Source: Gemmatimonadota bacterium (GTDB lineage: Bacteria; Gemmatimonadota; Gemmatimonadetes; Gemmatimonadales; Gemmatimonadaceae). Taken from it: a stretch of 64,000 nt of DNA. The position numbers were made by a program, and so were the translations under genes. The notes below the pieces were generated by a model, which ran no database searches, had not been told where the DNA came from, and saw nothing but the letters and a program-made list of their open reading frames with translations. Shown piece by piece: positions 7,910 to 16,424 of this stretch (position 1 is its first letter; each line of letters opens with the position of its first letter). The DNA lies in assembly GCA_002737115.1 (NCBI GenBank), contig NSHR01000011.1, forward strand, positions 1-64,000. The letters run 5' to 3'.

Positions 7910-9328
7910 ATGTCCCTTACGCCTGCCGAAACCTGGGATCGCCTGCGCCAACGCGCGCGCCAGGTCCTCCCAGAGCAGACGTATCGCACCTGGCTCGAGC
8001 CCACCGATGCCCTCGGTGTGGAAGGCGACACCCTGTTCATTGGTGCACCAGACCAGTTTTCCGTAGACTGGAACGAATCCAAGCACGCAGATCTGCTGAC
8101 CGGCTTCGCCGCTGTCGCCCTCGGGCACCCCATGAAGGTGCGCTTCAAGGTGGCCGAAGAACGCATGGGTCGCGTGCAGATGGACATGTTCGTGCAGCCG
8201 CCGCCAACCCCTGTGGTGGCGCCACGAACAGCACACCAACAACGCCTGTCAGCCCCACTGAACCCTCGGTATACGTTCGACCAGTTCGTCATCGGGAAAT
8301 CGAACGACGTCGCCGCCGCCGCCGCCCAGGCCGCGGCCCAAGCGCCAGGCAAAGTCTACAATCCGCTCTTTATCTACGGCGAAACCGGCCTCGGCAAGAC
8401 GCACCTCATGCAGGGCATCGCCCACGAGCTGCTCACGCGCACCCCCACGCTGCGCCTCGCCTTCGTCGGGACCGAGCAGTTCACCAATGAGTTCATCAAC
8501 GCCATTCAGACCGGACAGATGGGCGATTTCCGGCGCCGCTTCCGGGAAATCGACCTGCTGCTGGTCGACGACGTCCAGTTTCTGAAGGGGAAGGAATCCA
8601 CCCAAGAGGAATTCTTCCACACCTTCAATGCCATCTATGAGGCCGGTCGGCAGATCGTCCTCACCTCCGATCGGCCACCCAAGGACATCCCCGGACTCGA
8701 GGCCCGCCTCGTCTCCCGCTTCGAATGGGGCATGGTCGCCAATGTCGACTCCCCCGATCTGGAGCACCGGATCGCGATCCTCCGCAAGAAGGCGAGCCTC
8801 GACCACCTCGAGCTCACCATCCCCGACGAGGTCATCGAGTTCATCGCCCAGCACGTGAAGTCGTCGGTGCGTGAGCTGGAAGGCTCCATCATCAAGCTCC
8901 TGGCGTACGCATCCCTCAAGCACCGAGAGATCTCCATCGAGCTGGCCCGCGAAGCGCTTCGTGACAAGCTTAAAAGTGCGACGCTCTCGGATTTCCCCGA
9001 TATCCCACCCACCACGATTACCGTGGCCACGATTCAGCAGGTGGTCTCGCGGGAATGGGGCGTTACTCCAGACGGACTCCGCTCGAAAACCCGGACCAAG
9101 CAGCTCACGACTCCACGCCAGATCGCGATGTACCTGTGTCGGGAGTTGTTAGCACTTCAGCTGGTCGAAATTGGCAACGCCTTCGGCGGACGCGATCACT
9201 CCACCGTGATCCATTCGCTCGATCGGGTGGCCGAGGACATGGGCAAAGAGCCCGGTTTTGCCGACCGGGTGCTGAAGGTTCGAGGCATGTTGGAAACGCT
9301 CAGATCCACCGGACAACTCGGCACCTAA
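7910..9328 (+). CDS. dnaA: Chromosomal replication initiator DnaA
   Basis: 472 residues. Domain I starts at ATG 7910 (MSLTPAETWDRLRQRARQVL). A short Pro/Ala linker is followed by the AAA+ domain from YTFDQFVIGKSN, with Walker A GETGLGKTHLMQ and Walker B LLLVDDVQFLKGKE. The C-terminal DNA-binding domain has GRDHSTVIHS. The open frame extends upstream to 7745, but that part is Pro-rich, contains the DnaA box and does not look like DnaA. No Shine-Dalgarno precedes the ATG. It is followed by dnaN after 230 bp. Confidence 0.97.
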   Translation: MSLTPAETWDRLRQRARQVLPEQTYRTWLEPTDALGVEGDTLFIGAPDQFSVDWNESKHADLLTGFAAVALGHPMKVRFKVAEERMGRVQMDMFVQPPPTPVVAPRTAHQQRLSAPLNPRYTFDQFVIGKSNDVAAAAAQAAAQAPGKVYNPLFIYGETGLGKTHLMQGIAHELLTRTPTLRLAFVGTEQFTNEFINAIQTGQMGDFRRRFREIDLLLVDDVQFLKGKESTQEEFFHTFNAIYEAGRQIVLTSDRPPKDIPGLEARLVSRFEWGMVANVDSPDLEHRIAILRKKASLDHLELTIPDEVIEFIAQHVKSSVRELEGSIIKLLAYASLKHREISIELAREALRDKLKSATLSDFPDIPPTTITVATIQQVVSREWGVTPDGLRSKTRTKQLTTPRQIAMYLCRELLALQLVEIGNAFGGRDHSTVIHSLDRVAEDMGKEPGFADRVLKVRGMLETLRSTGQLGT

Positions 9329-9558
9329 GTCCCCAGTCGTCCACATCGCCGCGCATCTTTCCCACCATTCTCGGACCCGGATGTGCAGGAATGCGGAGAA
9401 AAAGCACTCCTCGACATGGAATGCACATGACTCGGCATGGCGGAAGTGCTTTCGCACATGTAGCTTGCGACGTTTGTAGACAAGCCCACACGTCCTGCTA
9501 CTACTACCAGTTTTATCGCTAAACCTCTTTTTAACAGCAGTCCTTCCACACAACGGGC
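9329..9558. other. dnaA-dnaN intergenic region
   Basis: A gene-free 230-bp spacer. It holds a relatively AT-rich stretch at about 9508-9536 (TTTTATCGCTAAACCTC and CTTTTTAACAG) and a weak DnaA-like TCGTCCACA near 9337. It presumably carries the dnaN promoter and may be part of the origin. Nothing decisive is visible. Confidence 0.4.
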
Positions 9559-10671
9559 ATGCGCTTCACGATCTCGCGCGAAAAACTCCAAGAAGGACTC
9601 GCGGCGGTAACCGCCGCCGTACCGGCCAAGACCACGTTGCCGGTCCTGTCGAACCTGCTCGTCGAAACCACCGAGCGCGGGATTCGTTTGTCCGCGACCG
9701 ATCTCGACATTGCCGTCAGCACGGAAGTCAGTGCCGATGTTGAAACGCCAGGATCGATCACGATTCCCGCCAAGAAACTCAGCGAGATTGCGCGCGAACT
9801 GCCGCCGTCTCCCGTCAAGGTTTCGGCCAGTGGTGAACAGCGCGTCACCATCGAATGCGGACGCTCCCGGTTCAAGCTGCTTGGGCTGCCGCGTGATGAG
9901 TTTCCATCGTTCCCCACCGTGCGCTTCAATGAGTCGTGGCGCGTGAAATCGGGTGAACTCCAAAAGCTCATATCGCATGTCGCCTTCGCGGTGAGCACCG
10001 AAGAGTCACGGCCCATTCTCAATGGCGTGCTCTGGGAGCTCCGCGAGGATCGCATGCGCATGGTGGCCACTAATGGCCACCGCCTGTCGAAGATGGAATT
10101 ACCGGTGGAATCGAGTAGCGCCCCGCCAGGTGATCTGATCGTGCCGCCCAAGGCGCTCGAGCAGATCAAGCGACTCTTCCCGGCCGAAGAAGAACTCGAA
10201 ATCGCGCGCGGTGAAAACCACCTCGGTTTCCGGTCGCCATTCACGTCGGTATTCACGCGTTTGGTCGAAGGCCCGTATCCGAACTACGAACAGGTTATTC
10301 CGAAGGATAACGATCGCTTCTGCCTGTGCGATAAGGCCGCGCTCACCAGTGCGCTAAAACGCATGAGTGTGATCGCGTCGGATCAGACCCATCGTATCAA
10401 GATGTCGTTTAACACCGGCATGCTAAAGTTCAGCGTCACTACGCCAGACTTGGGCGAAGCCTCCGACGAACTGCCGGTGAATTACAATGGCGATCAGCTC
10501 GATATCGGCTTCAACGCCACGTATCTGCTGGAGATCCTGCGCTATATGCCCACGGAGCAGGTACGCCTCACGTTTAAGGCGCCAGAACGCGCGGCCACGA
10601 TCGAGCCCGAAGGGTGGGACGATCCGGCCAAGTATCTGTGCCTGGTGATGCCGTTGCGCTTGATGGACTGA
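9559..10671 (+). CDS. dnaN: DNA polymerase III beta subunit (sliding clamp)
   Basis: 370 residues, normal for the family. It forms the dimeric ring that tethers DNA polymerase III to DNA. The N-terminus MRFTISREKLQEGLAAVTAA, the LPVLSNLL segment, the repeated clamp-fold pattern and the typical ending KYLCLVMPLRLMD are all present. The position directly downstream of dnaA is conserved across bacteria. Confidence 0.97.
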   Translation: MRFTISREKLQEGLAAVTAAVPAKTTLPVLSNLLVETTERGIRLSATDLDIAVSTEVSADVETPGSITIPAKKLSEIARELPPSPVKVSASGEQRVTIECGRSRFKLLGLPRDEFPSFPTVRFNESWRVKSGELQKLISHVAFAVSTEESRPILNGVLWELREDRMRMVATNGHRLSKMELPVESSSAPPGDLIVPPKALEQIKRLFPAEEELEIARGENHLGFRSPFTSVFTRLVEGPYPNYEQVIPKDNDRFCLCDKAALTSALKRMSVIASDQTHRIKMSFNTGMLKFSVTTPDLGEASDELPVNYNGDQLDIGFNATYLLEILRYMPTEQVRLTFKAPERAATIEPEGWDDPAKYLCLVMPLRLMD

Positions 10672-10695
10672 TACGCAGCGTCGCGCTTTCGCCTG

Positions 10696-11610
10696 TCAGC
10701 GCTGTCGTTCCGCCCGGAGCTCTACCCGTTGCAGCACCTGCTGCGATCGTGGGGTTCCGGGCGGAATGCGTTCCGTAAGCTGCATGGTGAGCGTACTGCT
10801 GCCTTGCAGCGTTTCCAGGATACCCGTGCGCGCGGCAATCTCGAGGCGTTGCGACCCTGACCCGGTGCCGACCAGGTCAAAGGCCCGAAACGCGGAGCCG
10901 CCTTTGCCTTCCAGTCTCGTGGTCATCTCACGACGCACGACCAATGTTTCTCGCGACACCGTGGCCAACGTGGAGTGCGTGATCGTATAGACCGTGAGTG
11001 GCACACCGCTCCGACACACCAACGTCACGGTGCTGTCGCGCCACTGAGCGCCTTCCCCAACGCCGTCAGGGACACGCACGAGCAGCTCACGCGCCAGCTG
11101 CATCGCACTCACCTCGGAACGATCGCACTCATTCGCCAACGGCGGACGAGCGACCACGCGCAAACTCGAGGTGTCGATGAAGGCGTCGATCAGCAACAGC
11201 GATACTCGAGAGGGTGCCGCGGCCGTGAGAGGCGCCGGCGTGGGACTGTCGGCGATGCTGCTGCGCACTGTGAACGAATCCACCTGTCCCGATCCGCGCA
11301 GCGCGCCAGTCGCCGTTCGCTCGAATGACATCGACACGAGCGCTCGCGTGTCAACGCGTTGTTCATCGGAGACACCAGCCGGCATCGCGGCCCCGCTGAC
11401 GTTCAGGCGGGTCACCGCTGATATCGTCCACGTGGTAAGCGGTTGTGTGCGCGGCAGCAGCACGCGAGTGCTCACGATCGGCGATGGCAGCGCAGGCGCC
11501 GCTACGGCCGGGCTCGGCGTTGGTACTGGTGCGGGCGACCCAGCGGTGCAGGCCAGCATCAGCGTGGGGCCAGCCACACACCACGCGACCAAACGAGCGA
11601 TGGATGTCAT
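10696..11610 (-). CDS. Hypothetical lipoprotein
   Basis: 304 residues from ATG 11610. The signal peptide MTSIARLVAWCVAGPTLMLA is followed by a lipobox cysteine (LMLAC), then a Pro/Ala/Val-rich linker (about residues 20-50), so it is probably anchored to a membrane. The body is a beta-rich sequence with no motif I recognise. It converges on dnaN with 24 bp between and starts downstream of rnpB. An earlier start at 11631 is less likely because the lipobox would be displaced. Confidence 0.7.
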   Translation of the reverse strand: MTSIARLVAWCVAGPTLMLACTAGSPAPVPTPSPAVAAPALPSPIVSTRVLLPRTQPLTTWTISAVTRLNVSGAAMPAGVSDEQRVDTRALVSMSFERTATGALRGSGQVDSFTVRSSIADSPTPAPLTAAAPSRVSLLLIDAFIDTSSLRVVARPPLANECDRSEVSAMQLARELLVRVPDGVGEGAQWRDSTVTLVCRSGVPLTVYTITHSTLATVSRETLVVRREMTTRLEGKGGSAFRAFDLVGTGSGSQRLEIAARTGILETLQGSSTLTMQLTERIPPGTPRSQQVLQRVELRAERQR

Positions 11611-11671
11611 TGGTTCGATACCACGTGCCACTCCACTGGAAACTCCGCGAGGGGTTCCGAGATCTCATGGA

Positions 11672-12097
11672 AAGTCGCCGGCCTATAAGCCGGGTTCTGT
11701 CAGTGCTGATATACGCGAGCGTATCCCAACACCGGACGGTCATTCCTCTCGGCGTGCAGTCGCCCACACGCTCCAGCAGCCTACCCGCGACTCGACGTCT
11801 TGCGACGTCCTTGCGAGACGGGTCATCTCTCGCCGCTTATTTGGCCTTGCTCCGACTGGGGTTTACCGAGCCACCTTCGTTACCGAAGGCGCGGTGGGCT
11901 CTTACCCCACCCTTTCACCCTTACCGCAGCATCGGTTGCCCAATGACACGGCGGTTTGCTTTCTGTTGCACTGTCCGTCACACGAAGCTCACGCCGCATG
12001 TGCCCAGGCGTTACCTGGCAGTCTACCCTGTGGAGCCCGGACTTTCCTCGGTGTCTGAGCTTTCGCCCAAACATCGCGACCATCCGGCCGGCGACCA
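11672..12097 (-). ncRNA. rnpB: RNase P RNA, bacterial type A
   Basis: Read on the minus strand, the 5' GTCGCCGGCC (from about 12095) pairs perfectly with the 3' GGCCGGCGAC (ending about 11674) to form P1. Conserved core segments are present in order: GAGGAAAGTCCGGGCTCC, the AGACTGCCAGGTAACGCCTG region, ACAGTGCAACAGAAAG, GGTAAGGGTGAAAGGGTG and the closing ACAGAACCCGGCTTATAGG. About 425 nt fits type A. It processes pre-tRNA 5' ends with RnpA (7065-7418). Protein-length open frames crossing it are incidental. A TATATT hexamer about 15-20 nt upstream of the 5' end could be its -10. Ends are approximate. Confidence 0.95.
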
Positions 12098-12289
12098 ATC
12101 CATGAGTGGAGGAAATATAACCAGCCAGCAAACCCCTCGGTGCGCGGTGCGGTTCTACTGCGAACGAATACATCATATCGCCACACAGTGACGGCATAAT
12201 GACGACAGTGCGGTAGCCTATCATCGTAATCGGCCCGCTGTGCCTGCAGCGCCGGCCCGTACACGAAGACTCCGCTGGGCGAGGTGTAT

Positions 12290-13303
12290 ATGACAGCTCC
12301 ATTGCGAGCGTTGGCAACATCGCAGGCTCCCACCGCCATCTATCCGAGAACACCGGTGAAGTCTGTGGCGGCGACACCGGCGGACGCCGTTTCTGCGCGA
12401 TCCATCGTGACCTTTCTCACGCCCGCTGAGCGTCAACGGGTGGATGCGCTGGGGCAAGGGAGCTATACCACCGTACACCGCGAAAGCTTCGATGACATCC
12501 TGCGCGATCTGCGGAGCCAACCCGTATCGGCGATCCTGGTGTCGGTGTCCCGCTATCAACAAGATCACGGCACCCAAGTGGCACGCATGGTGCGAGAGTT
12601 TCCGCGCGTTCCCGCGGTGGCGTTGCTCACGGGCAACGAAGCGCGCACCACCCAATCGTTACTCGCGTTAGGGCAGCGAGGGGTGCAGACGCTGGTGGAC
12701 GCGCGTGACCCCGCCGGATGGCGCGACCTCAGACAGTTCGTGAATCGCGAAGTTTCCACGACGATTGAATCCGTGGCAATCCGCCGCATTCGCGCCGATC
12801 TCGCTGGTGCCAACGACGACTGCTTGCGCTTCTTTGACGAGCTCTTTCTCGCGCCGATGTCGCTTACCACGGTGCGTCAGTTGGCGCGGCGGTTGGGCGT
12901 GGTGCCCACCACCTTTATGAGCCGGTTCTTTCGCGCCGGCATTCCCGCACCCAAGAAGTATCTCGCCACCGCGCGGTTGGTGCGCGCGGCGCGACTGCTC
13001 GAGAACCCGGGCTACAGCCTCACGCAGGTCGCGTTTTTGCTCGAGTACTCGTCACCGCAGAGCTTCTCGCGGCATGTCATGCATTCACTGCAATGCGGCG
13101 CGGCGGAGTTTCGCAAAACGTACAACGGCGAAGCCATGCTCGAGTACCTGCGGCAGCGACTCATTTTGCCGTATCAACAACAGCTCATCGCGTTCGCGCC
13201 TGTCGAGGTCACGCCGCCATGGATTTCCCGCCCTGCGCTGGTGCCGGCGCGGAGGCCGGATACGGGGCGTGCGTCGCCGAGCGCGGTATCAGCGCTGGCT
13301 TAG
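12290..13303 (+). CDS. AraC-family transcriptional regulator with receiver-like N-terminus
   Basis: 337 residues. The C-terminal half has two helix-turn-helix units of AraC type: SLTTVRQLARRLGVVPTTF, then GYSLTQVAFLLEYSSPQSFS. The N-terminal ~150 residues look like a degenerate response-regulator receiver fold (alternating strands such as SAILVSVS and VPAVALLTG), but no phosphoacceptor Asp pattern is convincing. ATG 12290 is favoured over GTG 12284 because GCGAGG lies about 5 nt upstream, one of the few Shine-Dalgarno sequences here. Its stop overlaps the convergent pyrE stop. The target and effector are unknown. Confidence 0.82.
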   Translation: MTAPLRALATSQAPTAIYPRTPVKSVAATPADAVSARSIVTFLTPAERQRVDALGQGSYTTVHRESFDDILRDLRSQPVSAILVSVSRYQQDHGTQVARMVREFPRVPAVALLTGNEARTTQSLLALGQRGVQTLVDARDPAGWRDLRQFVNREVSTTIESVAIRRIRADLAGANDDCLRFFDELFLAPMSLTTVRQLARRLGVVPTTFMSRFFRAGIPAPKKYLATARLVRAARLLENPGYSLTQVAFLLEYSSPQSFSRHVMHSLQCGAAEFRKTYNGEAMLEYLRQRLILPYQQQLIAFAPVEVTPPWISRPALVPARRPDTGRASPSAVSALA

Positions 13304-13857
13304 GCCGGCGGGATCAGCGGCAGTAGATCGGCGGCCGTGACCAGGCTGATCACCGTGAGCCCGGCGGCTTCAAGGGCTTCGGAGCCGCCTTCTTGGCGAT
13401 CGACGAGGGCGAGCACACCGAGAATCTCACCGCCGGCAGCGCGAATGGCCTCAACGGCCTTGAGGGCCGATCCACCGGTGGTAATGACGTCTTCGACGAC
13501 CACGACTTTGTCGCCGGGCTGAAACGGGCCTTCGATCAGCTTTCCGGTGCCGTGCTGCTTGGCTTCCTTGCGAACGGTAAAGGACCGAACCATTTCCCCG
13601 GTGCCCGCTTCGGCCTCGAGGGCGGAGGCGTGAGCGATGGCGTAGGAGATGGGGTCGGCGCCCAAGGTGAGGCCGCCCACTGAGTCGACCGGCCACCCGC
13701 TGTCGCGGAGGGCGGCGAGCGCCTCACGCCCGATGAGCATCTGCCCTTCGGGGCTCATCGTGGTGAGGCGGCAGTCAACGTACAGGGTGGAACGGCGGCC
13801 AGAGGCCAGCACGAAATCGCCCCGCTTGGCCGATCGCTCGGCGAGCAGGGTGGTCAG
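13300..13857 (-). CDS. pyrE: Orotate phosphoribosyltransferase, apparent non-canonical start
   Basis: It converts orotate and PRPP to OMP in pyrimidine synthesis. The PRPP loop VVVVEDVITTGGSALKAV is intact, as is ASGRRSTLYVDCRL. The first ATG/GTG/TTG in frame is GTG 13812 (170 residues), which cuts off conserved N-terminal sequence: the frame upstream reads LTTLLAERSAKRGDFVLASG as in homologues. No standard start lies between GTG 13812 and the preceding in-frame stop. CTG at 13857 would give 185 residues and forms CTGA with the kinase stop, a coupling arrangement; ATT at 13869 is another option. Product certain, start inferred. Confidence 0.9.
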   Translation of the reverse strand: MTTLLAERSAKRGDFVLASGRRSTLYVDCRLTTMSPEGQMLIGREALAALRDSGWPVDSVGGLTLGADPISYAIAHASALEAEAGTGEMVRSFTVRKEAKQHGTGKLIEGPFQPGDKVVVVEDVITTGGSALKAVEAIRAAGGEILGVLALVDRQEGGSEALEAAGLTVISLVTAADLLPLIPPA

Positions 13858-14840
13858 TTGCGCCGAAATAAGCCCTTCATTTTTCCGAAGAGTCCACCCG
13901 TGTCTTCACCGGCCGTGGCGGCCGGCCCGGCACCACCCGACGGGCTGGCCGAGCGGCTGACGCTCGGCGCGCTGCTGGGGCTGGCCATCGCGGTGGTTTC
14001 GGCGGCGGCCGCAAAGGCGTCCGAGAAGTTTTTGACCGTGGGGTACCGATCGCCGGGGAGCTTGGAGAGCGCCTTCATGACGACATTCTCGACGGCCACC
14101 GGGAAGGCCAGATTGGGCTTGGCCTTGTTGAGCGCGACCGGCGGCTGCGTGAGGAGCTGGGAAAACAGCTCGCGTGGCGACTTGCCGGTGTACGGGAGGG
14201 TGCCCGTGAGCAAGAAGTAGGCGATGGTGGCCAGCGAGTACTGATCGGCGGCGGGCCCGACCAGTTCGCCTGACAACGATTCCGGCGCCACATACATGAG
14301 CGTGCCCACGAAGAAGCCGGCGCGCGTGAGACGCTGATCGGGAGCGGCGTCCGTGTCGGCCGCGATGCCGAAATCGAGCACTTTCACGTGGTGCGTGGCG
14401 GAATCGTACATCACGTTTTCCGGCTTCAGATCGCGGTGCACGATGCCGACATCGTGTGCGGCTTGTACGGCGCTGCAGATCTGCGACAGGATGCCGTAAA
14501 CGTCCTTCGACGGGAGCGGTCCGGACTTCTCGGCAAACTTGTCGAGGATGTCACCCCCAGCCCATTCGATCGCGAGGTAATAGCGCTCGCTGTCGGATTG
14601 ACCGTAATCTAGGGTGCGCACGATGTTCGGGTGTTCTACTCGTGCGCCGAATTGCGCCTCGCGCAGGAATCGCGCGACCGCGGTTTTGTCATGCTGCAGC
14701 TTCTCGCGCAGCACCTTGAGGGCGACTGTACCATGCGTGGCATGTTCGGCCCGAAACACGGTAGACGTACCGCCCTCGCCGACTTTTCCGCGCACCGTAT
14801 AGCCCGCCAACGTCGTTCCGACTAGCGTCTCTATGGCCAC
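13854..14840 (-). CDS. Serine/threonine protein kinase (PknB/Hanks type), soluble
   Basis: 328 residues. All main kinase motifs are present: Gly loop GEGGTSTV (21-28), Lys42 in VALKVL, the catalytic loop HRDLKPEN (135-142), DFG (156-158) and the APE-like VAPES. The catalytic domain ends near residue 275. A Ser/Pro/Gly-rich tail follows and there is no transmembrane helix or PASTA domain, so it is cytosolic. It starts with GTG 14840, 6 nt after a TACGTT hexamer. Its last codons overlap the start of pyrE. Substrates are unknown; the next divergent gene is the GWxTD lipoprotein. Confidence 0.93.
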   Translation of the reverse strand: MAIETLVGTTLAGYTVRGKVGEGGTSTVFRAEHATHGTVALKVLREKLQHDKTAVARFLREAQFGARVEHPNIVRTLDYGQSDSERYYLAIEWAGGDILDKFAEKSGPLPSKDVYGILSQICSAVQAAHDVGIVHRDLKPENVMYDSATHHVKVLDFGIAADTDAAPDQRLTRAGFFVGTLMYVAPESLSGELVGPAADQYSLATIAYFLLTGTLPYTGKSPRELFSQLLTQPPVALNKAKPNLAFPVAVENVVMKALSKLPGDRYPTVKNFSDAFAAAAETTAMASPSSAPSVSRSASPSGGAGPAATAGEDTGGLFGKMKGLFRRN

Positions 14841-14984
14841 GGGGCGAACGTAACGCCGAGCGGCGGTACCAGCAAGAAGGGTCCAGATATAAAGTGCATT
14901 CCGTGACCAGTTTGGTTGATCGGCACGGTTCTAGCGGGTCATCAGCAACCACGGCGGGCACTTTATGCCTGCACGGACGGGAAT

Positions 14985-16424
14985 ATGCGTTTCGTGAATC
15001 CACGCGCCTTGCCACTTCGCGTTCGCTCCGTCGTCGCGACGACGTTGGCGGTACTCGCCGCCTGCTCCGGCTGCTCCGGCAAGCGACCGGCGGTTGGGCC
15101 GGGGCCGGCCGCCGTCGCACCGAGACCCGGTGGTGCCGCCGGTGCGGCGGGTATCGGCGTCGTTCCTGGCTCGCCGGCCGACATGCAGCGGCTGTATCGC
15201 AGCATGGGACTCATCGCCGGCACCGGTGCCATCCCGTTCGTGTCGTCGGTGTCGTTTTTGCGCTCGCCGACGCCCGACAGCACACTCACGCTGATCGCCC
15301 TCAGCCTGCCGTCGCGCGCGCTGGGTTTCACGCGCCAGGGCGAGCGCTACGGCGCGAGCTACGTGGCGCGCCTCGAAGTCCGGCAGGGCGCCACGGTGGT
15401 GAAGGTGATCGAAGCCACCGAAAAGGTACTGGTGCCGACCTTCCGCGAAACCGCGCGCACCGACGAGAGCATCATCTGGCAGCAGTTCCTGAGGTTGGCG
15501 CCGGGCCGCTACAGCGTCGCCCTCAGCATCAAGGATGAATCGAGTATCCGCAACGCCTCCGAAGAGGTGCAGCTCGAAGTGCCGCGCCTCGCCCCCGACA
15601 TGCTCGGCTCGCCGCTGCCGGTGTACGAAGCGATCCCGCGGGCGACGGCCGACTCGCTCCCTCGCATCCTGGCCCGTCCTCGGGCCACCGTGGTGTTTGG
15701 ACAGGATTCGGTGCTTCCGCTCTATCTCGACGCGGTCGGCTCGGCGGCGCCAACCCGCGTCCATATCCGCATCATGGGAGAAGGCGACACGCGCCTGTTC
15801 GATGCCGATATCGAATTACCCGCGCGCGGCGACGGACACAGCACCACGTATGGTGTGCCCGTTGCCAAGATGGGGATCGGCATCAACACGCTGCTGGTGA
15901 GTGTGCCGGGGCGCGCCGACACGGCGCGGGCACGCGTGCTCGTGAGCCTTGGCGATGATCTGCCGATTGCGTCGTTCGATGAGATGTTCTCGTATCTGCG
16001 CTACTTCACGACCGCCGACCGACTGAAGACGCTGCGCGACGCCACTCCCGCCTTTCGCCCCGAGGCGTGGGCCGCTTTTCTCAAGGCCACTGATCCGATT
16101 CCCGGGACGCCGGAGAACGAAGGACTGCGCGATTACTTCGCGCGCATTCGCGCGGCCAACATTCGCTTCCGCGACGACGGCCCGACGGGCTGGCAGAGCG
16201 ATCGCGGCACCGCCTTCGTCGCACTTGGGGATCCCGACAATATGTTCGATTCCGGCATGACGGATCCCAATGCACGCGTGCGTCAGCAAATCTGGGAGTA
16301 TCGCGAGCTGCGGGTACAGATCGTGTTTGTCGATCAGACCGGATTCGGACGCTGGCGCCTGTCCACGCAGGGTCGGGCGGAACTTGACAACGCGATCCGT
16401 CGTCGCATGGCGTCTCGGCAGTGA
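14985..16424 (+). CDS. GWxTD domain-containing lipoprotein
   Basis: 479 residues from ATG 14985. The signal peptide RVRSVVATTLAVLAACSGC carries a lipobox-like cysteine and is followed by a Gly/Pro/Ala linker. The C-terminal ~100 residues have the GWxTD domain: GWQSDRGTAFVALGDPDNMF (from about residue 402, GWQSD for the usual GWxTD) and IWEYRELRVQIVFVDQTGFG. The domain is known from Acidobacteria, Gemmatimonadota and related phyla, without an established function. The stop overlaps the polA GTG, so the two genes are probably co-translated. The frame is open further upstream but lacks a signal peptide there. Confidence 0.85.
   Translation: MRFVNPRALPLRVRSVVATTLAVLAACSGCSGKRPAVGPGPAAVAPRPGGAAGAAGIGVVPGSPADMQRLYRSMGLIAGTGAIPFVSSVSFLRSPTPDSTLTLIALSLPSRALGFTRQGERYGASYVARLEVRQGATVVKVIEATEKVLVPTFRETARTDESIIWQQFLRLAPGRYSVALSIKDESSIRNASEEVQLEVPRLAPDMLGSPLPVYEAIPRATADSLPRILARPRATVVFGQDSVLPLYLDAVGSAAPTRVHIRIMGEGDTRLFDADIELPARGDGHSTTYGVPVAKMGIGINTLLVSVPGRADTARARVLVSLGDDLPIASFDEMFSYLRYFTTADRLKTLRDATPAFRPEAWAAFLKATDPIPGTPENEGLRDYFARIRAANIRFRDDGPTGWQSDRGTAFVALGDPDNMFDSGMTDPNARVRQQIWEYRELRVQIVFVDQTGFGRWRLSTQGRAELDNAIRRRMASRQ

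Noticed and set aside
11445-12191. Protein-length open frames through 11.4-12.4 kb
   Set aside because: The sequence is RNase P RNA on the minus strand, with perfect P1 pairing and conserved core segments.
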